A stretch of DNA of 64,000 nt from NCBI GenBank assembly GCA_000961765.1, contig LADT01000001.1, positions 96,185 through 160,184 of the forward strand, read 5' to 3'. Shown piece by piece: positions 19,908-28,515 of the stretch (its first letter is position 1; each line of letters starts with the position of its first letter). This DNA comes from Clostridiaceae bacterium BRH_c20a (lineage in GTDB: Bacteria > Bacillota > Peptococcia > Peptococcales > BICA1-8). Under the pieces are notes generated by a model that ran no database searches, had not been told where the DNA came from, and saw only the letters and a program-made list of their open reading frames with translations. The translations under genes and the position numbers were made by a program.

Positions 19908-20513
19908 TTAAAACCCTAATTTTTCTTTTATAAGAATAATATGAAATTCCTCTATTCCCCTTGGCTTACCTTCATGAATTACCAATACTCTGCATTGCTT
20001 AGTCTTTGTTGTTTTACAGTCATGGCAGTACCCTGTTTTCTGGCAAGGGGTATTAGAATTCTTGCTTTTATAGAGTAGAGGTGCGGCAACATTTTTCGTT
20101 CTATAAATTGCTTCCTCTAAATTTTTTGTAACCTTGTTGATTCCAATAATTGCGATTACCTTTTTGGGTCCAAAACACATAGATGCTACTCTGTTTCCTG
20201 TGCCATCCAAATTAACAAGTAGACCGTCTTCAGTTATTGCATTAGAGCTAGTTAAAACAACATCGGCATTTAGTTGTTTTAAGCGATTTTCCCTATCTCC
20301 GTTATCCCAGGTATCAATCACCTTATGGCCTAACATTTTAAAGTTTTCTATTATACCCAACTGACGAATAGTTACTGAACCCGGAATGCCAATTTGCGCT
20401 CCTTCAGGCACTAATTCTTTAAGTATAGGTATTACCTCTTCTTGACTATTTGCAACTCTAACTGTAAACCCTCTGTTCTCTAAATTTCTTTGTAATACTT
20501 CATAATTTTCCAT
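19908..20513 (-). CDS. LUD-domain protein (LutC/YkgG-like)
   Basis: This 201-residue LUD (DUF162) protein has QIGIPGSVTIRQLGI, ADVVLTSSNAITEDGLLVNLDGTGNRVASMCFGPKKVIAI and a C-terminal Cys-rich stretch (TPCQKTGYCHDCKTTKTKQC), as seen in lone LUD proteins of Clostridia. LutC-type proteins belong to lactate oxidation complexes. The isolated type is of unknown function and may bind an Fe-S cluster through the Cys group. It is divergent from the sigma-54 activator at 20604 with an 84-90-base gap, so control by that activator is possible. Confidence 0.85.
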   Translation of the reverse strand: MENYEVLQRNLENRGFTVRVANSQEEVIPILKELVPEGAQIGIPGSVTIRQLGIIENFKMLGHKVIDTWDNGDRENRLKQLNADVVLTSSNAITEDGLLVNLDGTGNRVASMCFGPKKVIAIIGINKVTKNLEEAIYRTKNVAAPLLYKSKNSNTPCQKTGYCHDCKTTKTKQCRVLVIHEGKPRGIEEFHIILIKEKLGF

Positions 20514-20603
20514 TCTTTCTTATAACCTCCTAACTAGTCTGCAGGATTTATAGATATTAATGTTTAATATCTATAATAGCACATAAAATGGGGTGGATTG
20601 GAA

Positions 20604-22745
20604 TTGGAGAAAAGAAAAAGCATTTGCTTTATAGGAAACCATGAGAAAACTACCTTAACTCTTACTAAACAGCTTAACTTTTTACTTGGTCAATATCTCG
20701 ATATAAAATCTTGGTGCCTTCAACATATGGAGGTGCCTATAGATTGTTATGACTGTGACATTTATGTAACTTCCAGCTATACTGCTTTGTCTAAAATAAC
20801 AGGCAGCATTTCCCCTAATAAAAAAGTAATTGTGGCAGCTAGAACATTAGATACCGCGAATTTAGATAAAGTACTAGAACTGATACCCGGCACACAAGCT
20901 TTGGTCGTTGCAGATTCAGAAGAAACAACAAATATGGCCATCCACCTCTTGAAAAAATTGGGAACCAATTATCTTGAGCTTGTTCCCTATTATCCGACAA
21001 TTACCCCCAAACCTGATAAAAATATTACCCTTGCCATTACAACCGGATTAAGTCATCTTGTGCCTTCAAATATTAAAAGGACTATAGATCTAGGTGTCAA
21101 AAGTATTGATCTTTCTACTTACGTAGAGCTAATTATAGAAATTGGTCTGCCTAAGGAACTAATTAATAATATTTCTCAGCACTATGTTAACGAAATATTT
21201 AATCTAAGCAAACGAATACAAACTTCAGCTCAAATTAATAATAATTTAAAACGGCGGCTAGAGGTAATAATTAATACTGTTGATGAGGCAATTCTAGCCA
21301 TAGATAAAGAGCAAAAAATAATTCTAATAAACTCTGCTTTTGAACATCTACTAGGCATTAATAGCTTTTCAGCCATAGATAAAAAGCTAAATAATATTCT
21401 CCCTCAGGTTGACTTAACCTCAACACTTACTAATACTTTATGCATAGTTAATAAAATTCAACAAATTAAAAATAATTATTATGTTTTAAATGCATACCCT
21501 ATTCTAGATACAAATGAATCGGTAGAAGGTGTTGTCACTACTTTTAAACCGGTAGGTCAAGTGCAGGAATTAGAATATAAAGTCCGTCGGGAATTAAAAA
21601 AACAAGGTAATATAGCTAAGTATAATTTTAGTGATATTATAGGTACTTCCCAGCAATTAGAAAATGTATCATCCTTAGCCCATCAATTTGCTAAAACTAA
21701 TCTTACTATTCTCATTGAGGCCGAGAGCGGTACAGGTAAAGAATTATTCGCCCAAGCTATCCATAATGCCTCTGACCGTAAAAACGGACCTTTTGTAGCT
21801 ATTAACTTTGCCGCAATACCCGATAATTTAATAGAAAGTGAACTTTTTGGATATGAGGATGGTGCTTTTACTGGAGCAAAAAAGGGTGGAAAGTCCGGCT
21901 TGTTTGAAGAAGCCCATAATGGAACTATTTTTCTAGATGAAATAGGTGATTCCGGATTAGACGTGCAAAAAAGGCTTTTAAGGGTTTTAGAGGAACGGGA
22001 GGTACGACGGGTTGGTGGCCGAAACATAATACCTATTGATGTTAGAGTAATTGCTGCGACCAATCAAAATTTAATAGAACTAGTTGAAAAAAATATGTTC
22101 CGCAGCGATTTATTTTACCGATTGTGTACCCTGCCCTTAGGCATACCCCCTTTAAGGGATCGGGAGGAAGATATACTTATTTTTATGGACTATTTTGCGC
22201 AGAAATTTTATCAGCGCAAGATACTTTTAGACTCTTCTGTCAAAGAGTACCTTTTAAAATATTCGTGGCCGGGGAACATTAGGGAATTGGAAAATATTGT
22301 TAATTATATGTGCAGCATAGTACCCATTGGAGAAACAGCAACAATAAAACACCTGCCAATTTATTTAACTAGAAATATCACACCTAAAATAGATACTGCT
22401 TTTAAACCCTATAATTATGATAACAAGTTTGAATTAAAGGCACAGGAACTAGTAAATCAAGACCTTTTAAAAATTATCTATCTTACTCTAAATGAAATCC
22501 AAAGCTACTCATCTTTAGATAAGGGTTTAGGTAGGTCAACCTTAGCTAAAAGAATGACGGACTGTACAGGAGAGGTCTATGCTGACCATAAACTAAGACA
22601 GTTATTAAATCTCTTAGTAAGGATGGAGCTTATTGAATCCGGTAAAACAAAGCAAGGTACTAAAATAACCCTCTTAGGAACAGATTTCCTCCAATACCTA
22701 GAGAAATCAAAATATCAGAATCTAATAGGAGCTGTCGGTAAATGA
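20604..22745 (+). CDS. Sigma-54-dependent transcriptional activator, paralogue 1
   Basis: This 713-residue enhancer-binding protein has an N-terminal ~200-residue alpha/beta sensor I do not recognise with certainty (PrpR-like layout), a PAS domain (about 215-310; [25 protein letters not shown]), and an AAA+ domain with Walker A ESGTGKE (near 373), GAFTGA (near 420, the sigma-54 contact loop), Walker [11 protein letters not shown] and [12 protein letters not shown]. The C terminus is not the usual Fis helix but ~100 residues that look like a winged helix ([10 protein letters not shown]...[17 protein letters not shown]). TTG at 20604 fits the GGGGTGGA site and matches the length of paralogue 2. 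It probably controls the adjoining island operons. Confidence 0.93.
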   Translation: MEKRKSICFIGNHEKTTLTLTKQLNFLLGQYLDIKSWCLQHMEVPIDCYDCDIYVTSSYTALSKITGSISPNKKVIVAARTLDTANLDKVLELIPGTQALVVADSEETTNMAIHLLKKLGTNYLELVPYYPTITPKPDKNITLAITTGLSHLVPSNIKRTIDLGVKSIDLSTYVELIIEIGLPKELINNISQHYVNEIFNLSKRIQTSAQINNNLKRRLEVIINTVDEAILAIDKEQKIILINSAFEHLLGINSFSAIDKKLNNILPQVDLTSTLTNTLCIVNKIQQIKNNYYVLNAYPILDTNESVEGVVTTFKPVGQVQELEYKVRRELKKQGNIAKYNFSDIIGTSQQLENVSSLAHQFAKTNLTILIEAESGTGKELFAQAIHNASDRKNGPFVAINFAAIPDNLIESELFGYEDGAFTGAKKGGKSGLFEEAHNGTIFLDEIGDSGLDVQKRLLRVLEEREVRRVGGRNIIPIDVRVIAATNQNLIELVEKNMFRSDLFYRLCTLPLGIPPLRDREEDILIFMDYFAQKFYQRKILLDSSVKEYLLKYSWPGNIRELENIVNYMCSIVPIGETATIKHLPIYLTRNITPKIDTAFKPYNYDNKFELKAQELVNQDLLKIIYLTLNEIQSYSSLDKGLGRSTLAKRMTDCTGEVYADHKLRQLLNLLVRMELIESGKTKQGTKITLLGTDFLQYLEKSKYQNLIGAVGK

Positions 22746-22763
22746 CAGCCCCCTTCTTTTTTT
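22728..22763 (+). terminator. Terminator at the end of activator 1
   Basis: GGAGCTGTC (22728-22736) pairs with GACAGCCCC (22744-22752) across the stop codon, followed by CTTCTTTTTTT. Confidence 0.75.
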
Positions 22764-22766
22764 GTG

Positions 22767-23753
22767 TTAAACCTCTACTTTTACCCCTTTGTTCAGACTC
22801 ATAGCCTTTTCTAGGACTTTGCCCGCTGTAATCAAGTCTTGAACGGTAACTCCCGTTGTATCAAAAATAGTTATTTCTTTCTCATTTGTTCTGCCGGGTT
22901 TTCGACCTAAAATCACTTCTCCTATTTCCGCAAAAATATCTTTTTCTGAAATTAGACCTTGGTTATAGGCATGCTGAGTTTCCCCGATTGTAATACACTG
23001 GGCTAGATTATCTACAACAATTTTGGCTTTAGAAAATATTTGTGGATCTATCTCCTGTTTTCCTTTGGTATCAGTTCCTATGCAGTTAAGATGGCTGCCT
23101 TCTTTTATCCATTGAGCTTTAACAATATATTGATAGCTAGGGGTTGTCGTTAGAATAACGTCCGCATTCTGACAAACCTTCTCTGCATCCTCAATAAAAA
23201 TTATCTCCTGCTTTATTAACCCATCCATATCTTCAACCATTTTTTTTGCAAATTTACCACTAATATCATAAACTTGAACCTTTTCGATATTTGGTAGAAC
23301 TTTTAAAGTAGCTAATAATTGATTTCTACCTTGCAAGCCAGCCCCAACTACGGTCAAAACTTTACTGTCTTTGCGGGCTAAATACTTGCAGCCAACAGCT
23401 CCTAAAGCAGCTGTCCTAATTTTAGTTATATAGTTGGCAGCGATAAGAGCTTTGGGCTGTCCCGTAAATGGGTCAAACAACACCATTGTGGATTGATGAT
23501 TGGTAATTCCTTTTTCCATATTTTTTAACCAAAAACCGCCCGCTTTAAAGCCTAAAATTTCATCTTCTGTTAAGTAACCGGATTTAACACCGAATATCCC
23601 CTGGTGTTTTTTTATTTCTTCCCTAACTACGGGGAATACCTCACTTAAGCCTTGTTGAAAATCAGCAAAAGCTTTTTCAACCATAACCATAGTTTCCTCA
23701 AAGGTTACTAATTCTTCTACATCCCTGTCCGTTAAGACTATAACTTCAGCCAT
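22767..23753 (-). CDS. Ornithine cyclodeaminase/mu-crystallin family dehydrogenase
   Basis: This 328-residue protein has the OCD fold: an N-terminal dimer domain with GVKSGYLTEDEILGFKAGGFW, LIAANYITKIRTAALGAVGCKYLAR (substrate Arg and Lys region) and a Rossmann site VVGAGLQGRNQLLAT near residue 135. The family includes ornithine cyclodeaminase, alanine dehydrogenase, ketimine reductases and iminosuccinate reductase (BhcD). It is the last gene of the operon and sits 18 bases after a D-threonine-aldolase-like gene, the same family pair as BhcC/BhcD. An amino- or imino-dicarboxylate substrate is plausible but unproven. Confidence 0.85.
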   Translation of the reverse strand: MAEVIVLTDRDVEELVTFEETMVMVEKAFADFQQGLSEVFPVVREEIKKHQGIFGVKSGYLTEDEILGFKAGGFWLKNMEKGITNHQSTMVLFDPFTGQPKALIAANYITKIRTAALGAVGCKYLARKDSKVLTVVGAGLQGRNQLLATLKVLPNIEKVQVYDISGKFAKKMVEDMDGLIKQEIIFIEDAEKVCQNADVILTTTPSYQYIVKAQWIKEGSHLNCIGTDTKGKQEIDPQIFSKAKIVVDNLAQCITIGETQHAYNQGLISEKDIFAEIGEVILGRKPGRTNEKEITIFDTTGVTVQDLITAGKVLEKAMSLNKGVKVEV

Positions 23754-23771
23754 AAATAAGTGCCTCCTCTC

Positions 23772-24881
23772 CTACTGAGATTTACCTCTGCATAAAATAG
23801 GAAATTCGACAATAACTTTTCCATCCTGTACCATATAAATTTTATCGTAAAGATTGCAGGTAGGGCAGACATGGTTAGGTATAATCTCTAGTTTATCGCC
23901 AATACTCAGTTTTTCATTTACCTCCTGGTTGTTAATTAAACCATGTTCATCATAAAGCTTTACTAATCTTAAATTGTCATAACCTTTAACTAGCCCAAAG
24001 CCAGGTGTATAACAAATCCCCTTATTCCTGGTAAAAGCCGTTAATGCTTTTACCCCTGTATCAAGCACTATCCTTTCTTTTGTGGGCTTGCTGACAACTG
24101 TGGCCAAGACTGTTATTGCACATTTACTGTAATCATTAATAGCATGGCCTTGAGCACCATCCATTAAAATATAGGTGCCAGGTCTAATTTCGGTAATGCC
24201 TGGTAATACTTCGCCATGCAACAACGATGGTGTAGCTCCAATGCTAATAACATCTACCTCAATTCCTTCTTGTCTGATTAATTGTGCAGCATATAAAGTA
24301 TCTTCCTGACTCTTAGTAAAAAGCTTGTTGCACTCCTCCACTGATTCGGCTCCATATGTATGTCCTTCATGGGAGAATACACCTTTAAGCTTGACATTTG
24401 GTGCTTGGGCAATAAATTTTGCTAGTTCAACCAATTCATCTCCTGGGATTAGACCTGACCTTTCTTCACCTGTTTCTACTTCGATTAATACCTCTATTGG
24501 CTTTTCTTCACCCTTAAAAGCATCAGATAAAGCAGCAACCTGCTCACGATTATCAACACCAAGGCTAATCTTAACCTTTCTAGCTAACTTCTTTAACCTT
24601 TCCAATTTTTCTTTTCCGTATATTTCATTAGCTATAAATATGTCATCTAGACCTTCAACAGCCATTACCTCAGCTTCCCCAACTTTGGCAACTGTGATAC
24701 CTTGGGCTCCAGCTTTAACCTGCATTTTAGCCAGTGCCGGTGTTCTATGGGTCTTGGTATGAGGCCTTAAATTTACACCAAACTTATCTGCCTTTTCCTG
24801 CATGTTTTGAATATTTTTCCCCATAATGTTCACATCAACGACTAAGGCAGGAGTATCTAAATCCCACATGTTTTTCGTCAT
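23772..24881 (-). CDS. PLP enzyme of the D-threonine aldolase/D-serine dehydratase family
   Basis: This 369-residue fold-type III PLP protein has an N-terminal alanine-racemase-like barrel with LDTPALVVDV and the PLP lysine in NLRPHTKTHRTPALA. The C-terminal beta domain ends with the metal ligand motif PNHVCPTC, where the His and Cys hold the Zn/Mn that this family uses. Members cleave or dehydrate D-3-hydroxy-amino acids: D-threonine aldolase, D-serine dehydratase, D-threo-3-hydroxyaspartate dehydratase, beta-hydroxyaspartate aldolase. The substrate is not deducible here. It follows a hairpin after the Fe-S module copy A. Confidence 0.87.
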   Translation of the reverse strand: MTKNMWDLDTPALVVDVNIMGKNIQNMQEKADKFGVNLRPHTKTHRTPALAKMQVKAGAQGITVAKVGEAEVMAVEGLDDIFIANEIYGKEKLERLKKLARKVKISLGVDNREQVAALSDAFKGEEKPIEVLIEVETGEERSGLIPGDELVELAKFIAQAPNVKLKGVFSHEGHTYGAESVEECNKLFTKSQEDTLYAAQLIRQEGIEVDVISIGATPSLLHGEVLPGITEIRPGTYILMDGAQGHAINDYSKCAITVLATVVSKPTKERIVLDTGVKALTAFTRNKGICYTPGFGLVKGYDNLRLVKLYDEHGLINNQEVNEKLSIGDKLEIIPNHVCPTCNLYDKIYMVQDGKVIVEFPILCRGKSQ

Positions 24882-24908
24882 TTTTTCACCTCTTTTTTAT
24901 TATATTTT

Positions 24909-24959
24909 AGAGGATAAGGCATTTATATACAAGGTTAGTGAGGAGGTGCCTTACCCTCT
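24909..24959 (-). promoter_or_regulatory. Intercistronic hairpin after Fe-S module copy A
   Basis: AGAGGATAAGGCA (24909-24921) and TGCCTTACCCTCT (24947-24959) form a 13-bp stem with one mismatch between the module and the PLP enzyme gene. There is no clear T run, so processing or attenuation is more likely than full termination. Confidence 0.65.
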
Positions 24960-24979
24960 AGGGGGTCAGTCAGTTAAAA

Positions 24980-25633
24980 CTATTCCTCCAAGGTAACAGC
25001 AACTTCTTTTTCTGTTACAACATTTTCTGTTATTATGTCCGCACATCTTACTTGGTTAAATATTCCGCAGTAACAGAAGTTAGCCAGTTTAACAGCAGCC
25101 TCATCAGCTGTTAAACGCCCCTTTCCGACCTGATCCATCATATGCTCTACGTATTTGGGTGGTATCATGTGGTGACCGCACATAGTTGTAATCGATAATG
25201 TTGTATCATCGGGGAGGTTTTCTTTTTTACCCCATACTCCCAATGAGTAATTGATGGAGTGAGGAGTCACCTCAGCCTCTTGGCAGGCTGGTAACACTTC
25301 TGATAGTACTCCTGTTATAACGACTGATAAACCTGTATCTTTTTCTTTCATTGTCTTTAAAAATTCTATTACCTGCTCCCGTTTAGTAAATACTCCTCTT
25401 ATTCTAGATTTGTCACTAATTTTATCTTTTATTTCTTCTATGGAGTATTGGGTTTTAGGTCCTGTTTTGACATCACCCCAGTTTTCCGAACCCACAGCCT
25501 CGGCTGCAGCAATAAATTCTAATGCTTTAGGCTTAATATTAATATCATTAACACCTTTTGTTTGGTACATAAACCAGTTGAAGTCCTTTTTTTGTGATTC
25601 AATTGCACCTGAACGATGTAGTGAATGGGTCAT
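24980..25633 (-). CDS. Conserved MTHSLHR/TMCGH protein, module copy A
   Basis: This 217-residue soluble protein belongs to a family I do not recognise with certainty. It starts MTHSLHRSG, identical in the other two copies up to residue 7. Conserved features shared by all three are H125-x2-N128 within HSINYSLGVWG, TMCGH (C152, H154), GRLTADEAA and C187-Y-C189-G-I-x-N-x2-R. The invariant Cys/His set suggests a metal or Fe-S centre. It lies 16 bases after the ferredoxin-like partner, and the two always occur together here. The module follows the TctA gene. One possibility is a split Fe-S reductase, but this is not verified. Confidence 0.8.
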   Translation of the reverse strand: MTHSLHRSGAIESQKKDFNWFMYQTKGVNDINIKPKALEFIAAAEAVGSENWGDVKTGPKTQYSIEEIKDKISDKSRIRGVFTKREQVIEFLKTMKEKDTGLSVVITGVLSEVLPACQEAEVTPHSINYSLGVWGKKENLPDDTTLSITTMCGHHMIPPKYVEHMMDQVGKGRLTADEAAVKLANFCYCGIFNQVRCADIITENVVTEKEVAVTLEE

Positions 25634-25649
25634 TTTAATTATCTCCTTT

Positions 25650-26384
25650 CTAAGCCAGTGATAGTGGTTTACCTAAACCAACATTTACTTTGCCCCGATG
25701 AGGCTCTGATATCCCCAGTTCTTTCAAACAATCCAATACTTTTGTTTGCCCCTTTTCATCTACTCTGACGATTAATCCCAGGGAAAAAACGGTATCTATT
25801 TCTTTTTCAACCTTTTGTAGTGCTTTTAAAACCTGTTTTAGGTTTTCATTTTCACATTTTGCCTCAACAATAACAGATAATAAGTGATAGTTATGACAGG
25901 CTTCTTCTAACTTACCTATTTTCAAGTCGGTCATTAAGGCTGCTAAAGGTGTATGTTCCTGGGGAGCTAGTTCTGCGCCTACAGCGGCAATTGCCATAGC
26001 CACCTTTTCAGCATCCCTTAAATATACACCCATCCCAGGGCGGCCCATATCAATTGCTATACCTACTTCACCTTTTTTGATGCGTCCTGATACATCATTA
26101 GTTTTTACCTCTTCTGTACCTCTTCCCGTTACCCCTGTAACACCATGGTTTTCTACAGGGTCACTAATGACATGCTGAAACTGTTTGTAGAAGTTATCTA
26201 GCTCGATTGGTTCAATAGCACCTTGGGGGCAAACTTTCTGACGGAGACAAACATAGCACTCAGTACATCTTTCCTGGTCAATATAGCATTTCTTTTCTTC
26301 ATTTAAATAGAGAATCGCATCTACAGTACAATACTTTTGGCAAATTTTGCAGCCTGTACATAAATCATTATTGATCATTGTCAT
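25650..26384 (-). CDS. Two-cluster ferredoxin-domain protein with GRGTEEVKTNDV motif, copy A
   Basis: This 244-residue protein carries two [4Fe-4S] motifs, C9-x2-C12-x2-C15-x3-C19 and C40-x2-C43-x2-C46-x5-C52, the latter with a longer last spacing than in bacterial ferredoxins. After them comes a ~190-residue domain not found in plain ferredoxins, with GRGTEEVKTNDV (87-98), AIDMGRPGMGV, DTVFSLGLI and the C-terminal GKVNVGLGKPL. It probably passes electrons to or from the 217-residue partner encoded next. A relation to Fe-S ring reductases such as 6-hydroxynicotinate reductase is a weak suspicion only. Confidence 0.82.
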   Translation of the reverse strand: MTMINNDLCTGCKICQKYCTVDAILYLNEEKKCYIDQERCTECYVCLRQKVCPQGAIEPIELDNFYKQFQHVISDPVENHGVTGVTGRGTEEVKTNDVSGRIKKGEVGIAIDMGRPGMGVYLRDAEKVAMAIAAVGAELAPQEHTPLAALMTDLKIGKLEEACHNYHLLSVIVEAKCENENLKQVLKALQKVEKEIDTVFSLGLIVRVDEKGQTKVLDCLKELGISEPHRGKVNVGLGKPLSLA

Positions 26385-26409
26385 TTTTAGACAGCTCCCT
26401 TCAGATAAA

Positions 26410-26434
26410 ATCCCTGAAATAGAATTTCAGGGAT
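26410..26434 (-). promoter_or_regulatory. Intercistronic hairpin between tctA1 and the Fe-S module
   Basis: ATCCCTGAAA (26410-26419) pairs with TTTCAGGGAT (26425-26434). A short T-rich stretch follows on the minus strand. It may lower read-through into module A. Confidence 0.75.
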
Positions 26435-26446
26435 AGAAAAAACAAA

Positions 26447-27955
26447 TTATGCTTTTACACTTGTATCAATATCTACTGGTTTCTTAAGGTTTTGATAGGT
26501 AGTTCCAACAAAAGCCAAAACAGCAAGAATTATTAAAGTAGTACTAATACCTGAGTTAAATAGTGCTTCCGTCCAATTCCCTTTTGAAATAAGCAAGGCT
26601 CTTCTTAGATTTGCTTCCATAATGAAACCCAGAACAAAACCTAATACTGTTGCTGTGTAGGGGATAGTAAATTTCTTCATTAGATATCCCAATAAACCAA
26701 AACCAATTGTAACAAGGATACTAAAGGTTTCTCCGCTATAGGCAAAGGAACCGGTGAAGACTAAGGTCATTATGCTGGCAAATAAAATAGGTTTAGAAAT
26801 TTTGGTGACCTTTATGGCAAGTTTTACTATAAAATAACCCATAATTAGCATAAAGATATTAGCAACCAATAATGAAATAAAAATACTATAGGGTATTTCC
26901 GGTTGTCTAGTAAAAAGCAATGGACCAGGCTGTACATTATGAATCATTAATGCACCTAGCATAATTGCTGTTGAGTTAGAGCCCGGAATACCTAAAGCTA
27001 ATAGCGGAACCAAGGCACCACCGGTAACGGCGTTATTGGCAGCTTCCGGTGCAGCAACACCTTTTATATTTCCTTTTCCAAAAGTGTCACCATCTTTAGA
27101 CCATCTTTTTGTTTCACTATATGCTACCCAACAGGCAGTAGAAGCGCCTACACCAGGCATAGCTCCAATAACAACACCCATTAAGGAACTAAAAAAAGAA
27201 GTCGGTAAAAATGTCTTTATAACATTCCAGCCAGGAAGTCTAGTATCAACCTCACCAACAATATTAAATTCTGCATCTCCTGATAATTCTTGAGCTTGGC
27301 TTAGGAGTTCCGAGACTGCAAATAGACCCATCATTAAAGCAATCATTTCAAAGCCATCTGCTAGATGTAAAGAACCAAAGGTATATCGGGGAATACCATT
27401 CATTGGGTCATATCCGATTGTTGCAACAAAAATACCGATAGCTCCTGCTAATAACCCTTTAAATACATTACGCCCCCCTAAAGAACAAATCAAGGTTAAA
27501 CCGGCAATAGCTAAAGCAAAATATTCTGAAGGTCCAAATTTTAAAGCAACACTTGCTAAAGGAATCGCTACAAACATTAAAACTAGTGCACTTAAAAAAC
27601 CGCCAAAAGACGAGGAAATCAAAGATGTACCCAAGGCTATTCCTGTTTTTCCCTGTTTATGGAGCTCATAACCATCAATAGTAGTGGCGGCAGCAGCAGT
27701 AGTACCAGGTGTACCAATCAAAATAGCGGGAATTGAACCACCATATTCTCCGCCGCAATATACCCCTGCCAACAATAATATAGCATTAACAGGTTCCATC
27801 CCCCAGGTAAAAGGAAGCAATAAAGCCATAGCAATAGTAGCATTAATACCGGGAATCATGCCACCGATTATTCCCCAGAGCACTCCAAGAGCAATGGCTG
27901 CTAAGGAGGAAAAGTCAAATACATTTTCAACACCAATAAGTAGACCTTCTAACAT
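26447..27955 (-). CDS. tctA: TTT transporter large membrane subunit TctA, system 1
   Basis: This 502-residue polytopic membrane protein of the tripartite tricarboxylate transporter family forms the sodium- or proton-coupled channel. It has the duplicated family motifs GGMIPGINATIAMALLLPFTW near residue 30 and GAMPGVGASTACWVAYSE near 260, plus IPGSNSTAIMLGALMIHN near 330. It stands third in a tctC-tctB-tctA order with 12 bases between tctB and tctA. Carriers of this family take citrate, tricarballylate and other organic acids, and sequence does not tell which. It is closely similar to system 2 in this window. Confidence 0.94.
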   Translation of the reverse strand: MLEGLLIGVENVFDFSSLAAIALGVLWGIIGGMIPGINATIAMALLLPFTWGMEPVNAILLLAGVYCGGEYGGSIPAILIGTPGTTAAAATTIDGYELHKQGKTGIALGTSLISSSFGGFLSALVLMFVAIPLASVALKFGPSEYFALAIAGLTLICSLGGRNVFKGLLAGAIGIFVATIGYDPMNGIPRYTFGSLHLADGFEMIALMMGLFAVSELLSQAQELSGDAEFNIVGEVDTRLPGWNVIKTFLPTSFFSSLMGVVIGAMPGVGASTACWVAYSETKRWSKDGDTFGKGNIKGVAAPEAANNAVTGGALVPLLALGIPGSNSTAIMLGALMIHNVQPGPLLFTRQPEIPYSIFISLLVANIFMLIMGYFIVKLAIKVTKISKPILFASIMTLVFTGSFAYSGETFSILVTIGFGLLGYLMKKFTIPYTATVLGFVLGFIMEANLRRALLISKGNWTEALFNSGISTTLIILAVLAFVGTTYQNLKKPVDIDTSVKA

Positions 27956-27967
27956 TTTTATTACCTC

Positions 27968-28459
27968 CTAGCCTAAGAATATTTCCAAAAATCCTAGTGG
28001 CAACTTAACCCGTAAACCGAAAGCAAAGACAGTATAGAGGATTGCTGTCATAGTAACACTTATTTTGATTACTTTGGATATTTTCCGAATCTGAACTATC
28101 CAAAGTAAAGCTGCCATTAAAATTGGCGTCATAATTAAATAACCAACAAATTCCAAAAGCATTGCATATATTACGCTTACGAGACAAGAATAAATAACTG
28201 CCTTATATTCTATAACCATATCCTGGATTTTCTTTTTATCCGGTTTTTCAGCTAAAGCTTTGTTTACAAACCATGCCCCACCTATAAGCACTACCCCGAT
28301 TATGATAATTATATAAGCCATTAGATCAGGTAAAGCTGTTGGTCCAGCTGGATCAATAGACATTACTATTTGGCCTTCAATCATCTCGCCCTGTGCTATA
28401 ATAAACAAACCAAGGAGAATTGACACTATGCCTACAATATAATCATTATGTTTGAACAC
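27968..28459 (-). CDS. tctB: TTT transporter small membrane subunit TctB, system 1
   Basis: This 163-residue protein has four predicted membrane helices (YIVGIVSILLGLFIIAQGEM, LMAYIIIIIGVVLIGGAWFV and two near 95-155), the TctB layout. The SMDPAGPTALP-like loop (SIDPAGPTALPDL) after helix 1 recurs in system 2. Translation starts at GTG, 10 bases after GGAGG. A stable hairpin separates it from tctC. Confidence 0.88.
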   Translation of the reverse strand: MFKHNDYIVGIVSILLGLFIIAQGEMIEGQIVMSIDPAGPTALPDLMAYIIIIIGVVLIGGAWFVNKALAEKPDKKKIQDMVIEYKAVIYSCLVSVIYAMLLEFVGYLIMTPILMAALLWIVQIRKISKVIKISVTMTAILYTVFAFGLRVKLPLGFLEIFLG

Positions 28460-28483
28460 TTTTTCGTATCCTCCTCTATTAAG

Positions 28484-28505
28484 AAGGCGGGAATAATCCC
28501 GCCTT
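28484..28505 (-). promoter_or_regulatory. Hairpin between tctC1 and tctB1
   Basis: AAGGCGGGA (28484-28492), loop ATAA, TCCCGCCTT (28497-28505). The same kind of stem follows the other two tctC genes and probably raises binding-protein output over the membrane subunits. Confidence 0.85.
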
Positions 28506-28515
28506 TATTAAACTA

